From Symsagittifera roscoffensis (lineage: Eukaryota > Xenacoelomorpha > Acoela > Convolutidae), in contig NC_087065.1 of NCBI RefSeq assembly GCF_963678635.1, positions 3,040,001 through 3,104,000 of the forward strand: DNA of 64,000 nt. Direction: 5' to 3'. The position numbers and the translations under genes are program-made. How positions within the stretch are numbered: position 1 is the first letter of the stretch; the number at the start of each line of letters is the position of its first letter. The notes under the pieces are model-generated. The model ran no database searches, had not been told where the DNA came from, and saw only the letters and a program-made list of their open reading frames with translations. Positions 12,201-24,200 of this stretch are shown in pieces.

Positions 12201-15200
12201 CGACTTGCCTTAATTGTTACAAGACTACATTTGACTTGCGTTTAAACATGAAAATGATGTGTGGCTGAGCAATCGAGACAAATGAGTGAGACTGACCCCT
12301 TTCGGACGTCCTCTATGGCCTGCTGGGCGGAGTTGCGGCTGAATCTGAGCATGAATCTGTACATGTTGCTCATCTCCACCTTGCGCTTGAAGTAGGCCTG
12401 CACTGCACTGTCCTTCACAGTCCCGTACTTGTACGCCTCGCTCGGATTCCGCATCTACACCACACAACATTAACCAAAGATGTCCATTGAAATAAATTTA
12501 AATTTTTCATTTAATTTTCAATTTTTATCTTCTTAAATGGACATCACTGACATCAACATCGTTGATAGAAAATATTCTTGAGATAACAACAACGCATCTA
12601 GACGAAGTTGAATGATCTAAAACTGACCACATACGGTGTAAATGTAACGAAATTAATTGTCTAGTGCTTCATTAACGTTTCGTAAAAAACTGGACTATTT
12701 GAAACTTGATGCTAAGAGCTCGAAGACTTTTTAAAATTACTCATGCCGACCATTCTAGATCAGTTCCAGTGGTCATTTGTCTTACTTTTACTTCAATTGT
12801 TAACTAGGTATGACTTCAAAATTATGCTACTTGAACTTGAAAGTATCTTTTTTTAACCCACCCTGGCGTCGTTAATTCCGGCTATCTCGGCCTCTGGTCT
12901 ATCGAGCACAAGAAACGCAGCTAGATTAGCAGTGTAGGATGCCACTATGATCATGGCAAAACCAGCCCACACCACCCCCAGTACTCGGGCACTGAAGCTG
13001 CGAGGGGTTCCCTCTCCGATGCCACTGTTCAGCAGGACTCCCCAGGCGAACCACATGGCAGAAGAGAGGTTCAGGGCATCCTCCTCCTCAATGGATCCCT
13101 CGCCATGGTTCACCTACACCACACCATGTTATACTATCATGTTATACCACAACAACATTTTATGCCATCACATCATACCATTTAAACCTTGGATCAAGCA
13201 AAAGATCCTTAATACTGTTGTGGTGGCACCCTCTCCTTTAACAGGTCGTGAATTTTGATCTTTTTCATTATGAAATCATAAAAACACAAAGAACGTTTCT
13301 TTAATTCCTGCCCACGCTAGCCTTTATCACAGTTGAGTTGTTCTTGATCAAGCATGCTTTATGTGCTACATGAAGCACTGCATTGATAGGGTATTGTTGT
13401 TTAAGATGTGTGTGACCTTGAATCGGCCGAAGGGGCTGAATCGGTCGAGGAGGTAGAGAATGAGGGCCACCACGTGCACTGAGAGGGCAATGAGGACCCA
13501 CAGTTGGTACTGGAAGGGCTGGATGAACGAGGCCAGACTGCTGTTCGGCTGTTTCTACACACAACAAATGGACAAAGTAAAGAAAATGAACTGAAATCAA
13601 AGAGAAATCTTAAAGTCAAGCCACGAATAAAAAATTTGAATGTAAACAAATTTCAAGACTTTTCCTGGGAAAAAATCATCAAGGTCTCTATATAAGTGAC
13701 AATCACTTTCTTTTACACTTAATCAGTGCTTGCAAGCTAACTTAACTAACATGAATACGTTCGAAAAAAGTTATGCTGTTTACTAACTTACCCATGTTAG
13801 TTACGAAAATTATATGCGACACGCATTCGACTGCTCCCCGTTCTCAACGCTTGGTTAATTAGATCTCATAGCATCCTAAACATTTACCCCGTTTGGTGTT
13901 TCCTTGTCACAAAACCCAACGATTGCCGAGCGAACAAAAAACCCTATCTGAAAATGTATTTAGCTTTAACATATGCTTAGAATAGAAAGGAGCAGGCGCA
14001 GAGAAAGAACGCATCTCAAAATTCCGGTAGTTGGCTCACAAAATTAAGACAAATAAGAATAGCTCAGGAAACTAAATCAGGCATTTTTTAAGCCTGCTTG
14101 TGAATATTTAAGACACTCATAGTCATAGTATTTTCCCTAAGCTGAAAAGCAAAGCAAAGCTAGTACAACGACATAAAAGGTCGAAGCTAGAAGTTGTTAA
14201 CTAACTTGTTTGTAAGTAGTTGAAAATAAAAGAACTTTGGATAAATAAAGTCTTCTTCTAATAGGACGGGTGTAAAATAATTCTTTGCTCTTCTCACAAA
14301 GGAAAAAACAGCAATATGACACACCATTATTTAAAACTTCACTTAAGCTGCTATAATTCTTTAATTCGTAATTGATATTATTAAAAATCTAGACTTTAAA
14401 ATTAATGTTTTGAACACGGGTCATGATTTCACCAAATTATCCAAATTATACTAACCACTGAAGACTTGAAAACAGTAATGTTATAAATTAATAAATTGGA
14501 AATATACCAGAAAGGCTTCCAAGAACATCAATGACAATGAGAAACTACCATCATTCACAACGTCTCAAACTTTATAGACAAGTTCAACTCACAGGAGGGG
14601 AGAATGTCAAATATTTTTCCTATCTCTCAAAATAAAAAACAACAATTGGCTCAGCTAAAGTTTTTTTGATATTTTTTATCATCAGAAAGCTGCCATAACC
14701 AATTCATATTCTCCTGACCAGACTAGACTAACCTTCTTCACTACAATGGACAGACCCTGATGTTTGAATGGATTTGAGAAGTCAATCACTTGGGCCCGTT
14801 CATTGTCTATGGTCAATGCTGCCACTATCAAGTCCGCTTCTCCATTCAAGATCTCCCCTATGGTCCCGTCCCACACCTCCTTCTCCAAAAGACCCCCCGG
14901 ACCCCCACTGCCAGGGGGACTCTCTGCCGTGGGGTTGATGAGGATGCTACTGCTGTCTGGGATCGCCTTCTGAAACCACAAAACTTCAGTTGCACTTGGA
15001 AGCCAAAATCATCCGAGTACTAGAAAGTGTAAAATTTGCGTTTGCAGATTTACGCTGCAAAGATAACAAAAAGATGATTTTCTTTGTGTTCATTTTAGGT
15101 ACACAAAAATCATAACAAAGCCAACTGACAGTTGGAAAAGAGTAATGAACACAAGTAAACAAAAAAATCACTTTGTTGAAAACGTCTCAACTTTTCAATT

Positions 15201-18200
15201 TCAAAGAAAAAAAAAACAGATGCCCTTTAAGCTCATTTAATTTCTAGAACAATTTATGATAGGCGCTTTTTTGATTACATGAACCCAACTTGAGAACCAA
15301 AGTACAAACACTTTCAAAAAAGACTTGAAATTACTTTAAAAAAATGTAGTGTACGTTCAAAAACCAGGAAGCCGAAAAAATGATCGGTTCAAAGTTCGAT
15401 AGTTTCATACAGGGGCGGATTTCGGGAGGGGGACGCCCCCCCCCCCCTCAGGGATTTGACCCCCTGCCTACCCAAAGGGTCCCCTCTTTGTACTATTTTG
15501 AGATATCCATATTTGGCTGACGAGCCCAAAAGTTTTTCTTAAAGCGCCACTGTATACTAATTTTGATGGGTGAGCGCGCGCCAAAAAAACTTTTGACCTG
15601 TATTTTCAAGCGCTTTTTATGACCTGTATTTTCAAAATTTTGCCTGCGGCGCAGAAATTTTGGCAAAACCAGAAAAAAAGGTCGACAAAATTTTGAAAAT
15701 CCAAACACCCCCACCCCCCCCCCCCCCCCCCCCCCGAGCTCGAAAAAGGTTAAAAATCCGCACCCCCGCCCTCGAGAAAATCCTAGATCTGCCCCTGGTT
15801 TTCTATATAAACTGATCGAATCATTTCATTCACAATTCGAGACAAAATATTACAAGACTGCTTGTAGCAGGGCGAAGCCCTGAATGTGCAGACTACCTTT
15901 CGAAGTCACGGGCCAAAGTTTCGTTTGCCAAAAAAACGATAAAATAATGGGGAAAAATTTTGAACTTTGATTTACTATACTAATTTTTTCTCCATCCTCC
16001 TCACGCTAAGTCAATTAAAAAGTGACATGGCTTTGAGTCTGGTAAGGAATTAACAAGAGCAAGTTGCTTGACTCGATTCAATTTGGAACGAAATAATCTC
16101 CGCTTACTATTCAATAGAACCATTTACATACCCCATGTTTTTTTAAAATTATCTCAAGTAAGAGATCTTTTTAAAAATGGGCTAAGAACATCAGTACTTT
16201 TCAGATGGCATATAAAGACTCTTCGTGGCTAGTTAAAAAGACAAAAGGGGTCGCCAGAAAAAAATACCGCGAACAAAAATTTCGTCACTTTATTCGAAAG
16301 TCGAAACAGTCGGTGGAATAATCGAATGCTCTCAATAGAGCATTTTTTTTTCGAAAATTCATAATAAACCACTCCATCCTAACATCCTCGAGGTGTCAAT
16401 ATTAAATCATATTTTAAAGCACAATTTAAGAATAAATTGACCCGTCGACTAATATAAAAGCAATTCGGCGTATACTATAATAGCTGCTTCCCATGAAATA
16501 CAATAATATTTTCGTTTCAACCAAAAATAGTGAGAAATCCAAAAGCTTTTATTGATATCAATCAAACTCTCTCAAAAAATCTATAAAAATCCTCAGATAC
16601 ATATCCTTGCCCCTCCGTTATCTGTGACAACAATAAGAGTTGCCTGTTGCAGTAAAGATGCACATGATATTCCGATCGAATATTTAGGTTTATGTTTACG
16701 AAAATCAAAGAACAATCAAAATTATATATTTTTTTCAACGTTAAATTTCTACTATTGAACTGAGATAATCATAAACTTCAAAAAAGCGAAATAATAAATC
16801 CATTTTTGCCGATATAGTCTACGCTAGTAGCTTAGCAATCCAATGTGCTTGCTTTTTATAGCGTAGGACCTCAAATAATCATAACGGACACTACAACTGT
16901 ACAACAATCACAAGAAAATGGCATTTGAGTCAGCCTTGATAAAAACGTATAAACTACGATATTTCGGGATACGGCTAGTAAAAAAAATATATTTTCATGC
17001 GATGATCTCATTTTTAATAATCTTGAAACAACGATTTTGAGGAATGCACTACATTGATACGTTTTGCTTTTCATCGTAGGCTCATGTGAACAACTACCCT
17101 CCAACCCAACCAAGTGATCAATCACAGACCCTAAACTTGAATAGAAAGTTTAAGCAGCGAAGCTAACATACAAACGCCGAACTTTGATTGGTTGGAAACG
17201 AAAACTTTTAACAAAGTGAACAACCCTTAAATCAAATCGAAGAGAAGACTGTTCACTTCATCCAAGATCAGAAAAACAAAAACAAAACGCTCAAAGCTCA
17301 TAAAAAGCCAACAGAAAGGAAGTAAGCAGACAAAAATACTGTTTTTTTTTTCTTGAAAAATCTCAACTTTGGAATTTCGAACATTGGATCTTAAAACTGC
17401 CCCAATTTGAGAAAGCTGGACCAACAGGTACAATTTTTTTTAGGCTGGGAAATCTGAAAATTAAATTCAACTATCGAAATTACAAGCTGATCACGTTTTT
17501 CATTACCTTTACACTATTGCTGTCCGATAGCGGAAATTGCCCCTACCTTTTACAAAATGCAAATGAACTGAACTCAAATAGAAATCAAAATTCAAACCGC
17601 GAAAAATCAAATTTGAGCGTGAACAAATTTTCGGGCCTTTTCCTAAAAACGCAAAGAAATCATAAAGACCTATATAAGAGTACTCACTACGTTCTTCGAT
17701 TCTTAAAACGAAATAATGTTTATAAATTTTGAGCTTGAACAAATTTGAAGACTTTTCCTGAAAAAAAAATTCGAAAAACAAAATCATCGCTACTTATATA
17801 CGAGTCTTCATTGCGTTCATTAATTGTTCATAACAAACCTAGCCGATCGAAGATTGGAAAACAGTAATGAACGCAAGTAAACATTAAAACCACTGACTTT
17901 CTTAAAAAAATCTCAACTTTCGTTTTTCAAAGAAAAAAATAGATGCTCTATCAGCTCTTTGAATTTTAAGAACAATTTATGATTGGCGCTTTTTTGATTA
18001 CATGAACCCAACTTGAGAACCAAAGTACGACCACTTTCAAAAAAGACTTGAAATTACTTTTAAAAAATGCAGTGTATGTTCAAAAACCAGGAAGCCGAAA
18101 AAATGATCGGTTCAAAGTTCGATGGTTTCATACAGGGGCGGATTTCGGGAGGGGGACGCTCCCCTTTCAGGGATTCGACCCCCTGCCGACCAAAAGGGTC

Positions 18201-21200
18201 TCCCTTTGAACTATTTTGAGATATCCATATCAATAGGTAAAGTTTTTAGTCCGCGAGAAATCTTGAAATTAAATTCGAAACTAGAAATCGTTCACGTTTT
18301 TTGCACCATTTGCACGTTCGTATTTGAAGAGTGCTAATTATGTCACTTTCAGCAGATAAAATTCAATTGAACTCAAAATGTGCATATATACCTAAGTGCA
18401 ATCATAAATGCATCAATATGTATGAAAGCACATCTGTAGTTATTAGAGACATTAGACGTTTCCGGAAAAAAAATCAGCAGAACCTATAAAAGAGTCTTCA
18501 CTACGTTTATTACTCTTAATCAATCGGCAGAAAGTACTTTGAAAGATGAAGCGAAAGAATAGAGCTTATGCATGCCCGAAGAGACCACTTGAAAGATACG
18601 ACGCCCTTTCTCGCTTGACATGTTCACAAACTGCGGCTAAAAGACAGATTAGCCCAACTAATTACCAGTTAGTAGCTTATACAAGGTTAAAAAATTAGAG
18701 AAACAAAAGAACTATCTTCAACTTTAAACAATTAAATTTATAATTAGATAAAACTCATTCACCAATACCAATTTTTCGGATCAGCTTATAAAGTTAGCAT
18801 TAAGGAGAGAAATTAGTCACAAATTGGCTTAAAAAGGACAGCCCGTTTATGGCGTCCACTCATTCAAGCAATTTTCCGACTAATTAATTGCTTCAGCACG
18901 TAAACTATTATTAACTTAATTATTACTTTTCCGAGAATAATAGGATGGAATAACAATAAACTTACAGATGCTCTGGCACCGAACTTTCCATCCGCCACCA
19001 GATGCAACTCGTATGATATCTTGAGCTGTGCAGCCAACTTGACCAGCAGGTCTATGCAGTAGCCATAGCAGCACCATTGTTCAGCTAGAATAAAAACCAG
19101 TAATTTGGTCAAATTGTAAAAAAAAACTAGCATTAAACAAAAAAAATTCTTGAAAAACAGTACTGACACCACGGAAATATTTAGGAATCTCTCGAGGGGG
19201 GACATGGGTTAATAAAAAGATAACAAGTTTCGAAAACTGATGATCCGATTACAATGAAAACCTTTTGACTAAATTTTCTATGCCGCTGGAAATTTTCTGG
19301 AAAAACAAACAGGGCAAAAGAGACATCTCTAAGAACTTTATAGAATGATTTGACCAAATTTCAAATTTTTTCTTTCCGGCGCGCGCTTTACTCTAAAGTT
19401 TGGTGTATGTAGGCGCCAAAGTCGCCTTTAGAAAGCTAATGGGTCGTCTATCAAAAATTGATGTCTAAAAGTAGTGACAAAGGTTGGACCCTTTGGTTGG
19501 TCAGGGGGTCGAATCCCTGAGACGGAGGGAAGGGGGGGGGGGGGGTCAACGCCATATCTTCCATCGTCAAATCCACTACTAACTGACATAATAATCAGTC
19601 TCAGTAGCAAAATCTGCGGGTGGCTCGCTGTTCAGAAGTTTTAGTCATACAACCTAATGGATTTTATTTGGATTACAACTTCCAGATTAATTAATTTCAC
19701 AGCAACAAGTTCAGAACTTTAAGGGTAAAATTCTCTACTTACTTAGCCGAGTGGAGCACTTACTAATCTATCCACTGTTAACTTTCTAGGCCGTACTACT
19801 AACTTTGATTTCTGTCCGCAAAAGGGGGTAGTATGCATGGCACTGCATTAGCATCTGAAGGTATGTCTGGCTGACTGCGTAGGATGTTGTGACAGGTGCC
19901 ATCTGGGAAGGCTCTCATCTTGTTCACAAACGGCTCTGTTATTGCAGTCACTATCTGAACAAGACAACACTTAAAATTTAAAACAATTTTGTTTTCAACT
20001 AGAAACTCATAACCAAAGATTAAGTTAAGTGTATATTTACACTTGGGATCATTAACTCCAGAATATAAAGCAAGAGCCAACATACAAGCTTTTGGATCCT
20101 TCCGGCTAGTTCAAACATCTGTTGAAATTTTCTGCTAATGTTATCATCCCTGTCAACTGCATTAAACTCCAAGAAACAATTTTGGGATAGCTAACTTTTT
20201 CGAGCCAGAATCAAACTTGCTGGTCTCAAATCATACTTTCTCTTGGCCTTTATGCTCGATGTCTAACAGGAAAGATCCGGGGTAGTCAGAACTTGACGCA
20301 GAAAAGCTCTTTTCGAGACGATCTTCTAAATTTACCACATTCAAACTCAGTGTTGAAGTCAGAGACTCCACAGATCTTGCTGGTTCGGAACATAATGTAA
20401 TAAATTCTATTAATTTTCTTTAAATTAAACAGTCAGAGGCGTAACCCGAAGATTAGTTATCGAAGCTTAACTTCGCTATGACTTACTTGCAAGAGTTCAC
20501 CTAACAAATTTCGTCGCATGTTAGAATTTCGAAACGGCATCCATGTGATTGCTAGCAAGCTTCACTTCAACTTGCACCACAATGCCGTTTCTTGAAAATT
20601 ACCGAGTTAAATGTCACATGAGCAAACGCACTGAAAATCAGTTGTTGAAGTCTAAGTCCACAAAGAAAACACCAGTTCGCAAAAGTTTTTACACGTCAAA
20701 CATCAAAAACTGTTATTTATGTTAAACTCACCAAACTGCATCAAACTCTTATACTGATCAGCGAACCGGACAATAGCCAGATATTCTCTTTTATCGAATA
20801 TGCTTTTATCGAAACATTTCAGCTTTGATGTTGTTTGAAAAATCGCCACACGTTTGTTTCGGCAGAGGGCCTTAATGCGTATTTTTAACTGTCTACTAAT
20901 GAAACAGAACGGCCCCAAGTATTTTTGCTCGACTGGTTCGGAAACTGGAACGGAACATTTTTTAAGTCAATTGAGCATACTGCTGTTGATTCAAAATGAC
21001 ACTGGGCATATATGCAATCAGAAGAACTATGGTCACTGAAGGCTTACAAAACGGACTACAATAACACACCCCCCCCCCCCCCCCAAAGCAGTTTAGGGGA
21101 GGGGTGTGGTGCGTCGTTGTTTAGTCTTAAACATGACGTCATCAGTGTGCTAGCTATTTCGTGCTAAACTCCATTATCGGTCAAGGTCGTTACCGACCTG

Positions 21201-24200
21201 CCAATCCACTTGAACCTTAACAGCATGCGCTCTATTCACTCTCTGTCAACTTATGAAAGATTTAAGTTGTATTTACTTCTATTGTCATGACATTATTTAA
21301 ATACTAATCTATCTATATTATCTATATGATAACATAACAAGGAGAATTAATTCTTGTTTTAAAACTGTCTTTCGACGTTTCACATGGCGCAGCCAGCAGT
21401 TTCGACCTCCGAGGATCGAACTGACCTGTTGGGCGTATCCGTATTTTGGCATAAACCAACTGCGGACCCACCACATAGCTGGGACTCGTGGATAGGTCAA
21501 TTCAACTTGGCAATTACTCTAAGAGAGAGATGCGATCCACGAGAGTTATTAAAACCGCCGGGTGTCGTACACGACGATCCTGCTCCAAAGCCAGAAGTTG
21601 TAGGGGCGGATGAAGATGCTGCAGCAATCGCAAGTCGTATTGCACGTAATGACGCAGCAGTCCGGAAAGTCACAGAAATGAATGAAGAGCGCCGGGCGAA
21701 AGGTCCCCGAGTTGCACCAGGAGTGTATTATTTCGAGGTTGAACAACGTGTTAAATCTCGCTTATTTTTCTCGCTCGGCTCAGAAGGGAGGAAAAGATTC
21801 CTCCAANNNNNNNNNNNNNNNNNNNNNNNNNNNNNNNNNNNNNNNNNNNNNNNNNNNNNNNNNNNNNNNNNNNNNNNNNNNNNNNNNNNNNNNNNNNNNN
21901 NNNNNNNNNNNNNNNNNNNNNNNNNNNNNNNNNNNNNNNNNNNNNNNNNNNNNNNNNNNNNNNNNNNNNNNNNNNNNNNNNNNNNNNNNNNNNNNNNNNN
22001 NNNNNNGATGTTAGATTTTTCAGCCATCAGAATCAAGAAATTTACATGCAGCGCTTAGCAAATTTCTATCTTGTGGCAAATATGTTAACTTGAATCAAAA
22101 ACTGGATATTTATTTATTAGCTAATTTCCACCAACATGGTGAAAATTTCTCAAAAAGCTAGATCAAACAATTTAGTTATGCCATATCTTTGTCGGTTTGG
22201 TCGCCGATTTATGTTATATTAAACAATCTGCACCTTTGCCGCCTGTTTGATTTAAATGGTACAATTCTCGTCTCCCTTAATTTGCACTCATTCACGAGAG
22301 ACCTTGTATGAAAACGTTGAGGCCGGAAAGTGGGAGGAGCCACAAGTGTCAAAATCATAAAAAACATCGGAAAAATAGTTTTTGATGCACAACAGATCTT
22401 GGAGCAATCTAGGAGGATTACACCCAATAATGGTAAGATGGGATCAACCATACAACCCCCCCCCCCCCCCCAAAAAAAAAAAATCGACTTACGGGAGAGA
22501 AAACATGGATTTTTCATAAGTTAACTTCGAGTATAGTCTAGATTCGTTCAAAATTAACAGTACTACTAAAAAAAACTGAATTAAAATTTTAATCTAGGTA
22601 ATTAACAGCATACAAACTCAATCCCGCATAAAAAGTATGCAGCTATTTTATTTGCGCGTTTGTATGAAATGCATATTTTAATTGTTGTGATAAACTTATT
22701 AAATAGTTTCAGAGACGATAGATGATGGAAAACCAAATGCAGGAGAGCGAAATGCAGACAAATATTGTGGCGGAGACGCAAACTGAGAACAACGCGGAGG
22801 ATCAAACAATAACGACCGAGGAGCAAACAATTCCAGTATTGAGATACAAGGATCAGACGCCATTTTAACAAACTTTCGATAACCTTTCACAATTAGTGGT
22901 TGTCTTGATTTACAAAAAAAAAACAAATTGAAAATGAAACCCAGCATATAAAAATTATTAAATAGTTTCAGAGACGATAGATGATGGAAAACCAAATGCA
23001 GGAGAGCGAAATGCAGACAAATATTGTGGCGGAGACGCAAACTGAGAACAACGCGGAGGATCAAACAATAACGACCGAGGAGCAAACAATTCCAGTATTG
23101 AGATACAAGGATCAGACGCCATTTTAACAAACTTTCGATAACCTTTCACAATTAGTGGTTGTCTTGATTTACAAAAAAAAACAAATTGAAAATGAAACCC
23201 AGCATATAAAAACACGTACAGAATTTGTTATTGCTCTGCAATTAACTGACCAGTAAGACAGTTTCACTGAAAATTGACAAAACCGAGAAGCTCTTTAAAT
23301 ATTGTGGCGGAGACGCAAACTGAGAACAACGCGGAGGATCAAACAATAACGACCGAGGAGCAGACAATTCTAGTATTGAGATACAAGGATCAGACGCCAT
23401 TCACAACAGTCAGAAAAGGAGAAAAGCGACAAAAAATCGATCTAAGTCCACTCGACTCTATTATTGAAGGAGGAGATTTTTCAAGGACCATCTCAGACAC
23501 CATTGAAGAGAAGATGAAAGCAATAACTGCCGAAATTGTTCAAAAAATAAAAGAAAGTTTGAAAACGACATTCGAGGAGATGCTCAACAAAGCCATAGGA
23601 GAAGCAAAACTGGAAGTAAAAAACTAAGTGAAAAGACAGATGGCGTGGTAAAGTCGAGAAATGGCCCTCAAAGCTTTGTCCGAATCAGAAGTGATTGAAA
23701 CAAATATTAGAAGATAAAACGTCCGGATAATGGGAATTCCAGAAAACGCCACTACAGTAAAAGCGATCAATATTGCAAGTAAAGTGGACAGTAACCTGGA
23801 AAAAAGCAATATCTCAATCGCCCATCGCCTTCCCACCCTATCACAAGGACCGAGACCTATTATTGCCCGATTCGCTAATAGGAGCTCAAGAATAGATCTT
23901 TTAAGAAATAATAAGAAATTCAAAGACAGCGATGAACTGAAAAATGTACGAGTATTTGAGGATCTAACGCTGGCAAGAGTGAAATTTTTTAATATGATGA
24001 AGACAGATACGAGAATTGAAAATGTATGGACAAGAGAGGGAACAATAAACTACAAACTAGATGGAGATTCAAGGGTGCAGACCATCAAGGGATTGTTTGA
24101 GGGAGGGTTGAAGTTGAAGTATCAATTAGCTGATCTAGAGCAATGCTTTGTAACTAACTAACAACCAAAATTGAAAAAAGCATGTGCTAAAATTGATACA

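Larger units (their letters stand above)
6831..12296 (-). other. Grin1 intron 13 (5.5 kb)
   Basis: Contains the palindrome (7024-7409), an AT-rich unique stretch (7410-8340), SINE-like heads near 8490-8560 and 10345-10420, repeat B2 (8655-9950), a B-related fragment (10430-10800), a TATA-repeat copy (11480-11840) and low-complexity A/T (12060-12170). No coding potential recognised. Confidence 0.75.
14970..18965 (-). other. Grin1 intron 9 (4.0 kb)
   Basis: Holds TATA-repeat copies (about 15110-15400, 17290-17830, 17840-18130, 18210-18530) and two copies of the hAT-like MITE (15410-15797, and 18133 to about 18230). The AT-rich stretches 15800-17280 and 18530-18965 show no recognisable content beyond a small hairpin (AATGCTCT/AGAGCATT, 16324-16343). 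Confidence 0.7.
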
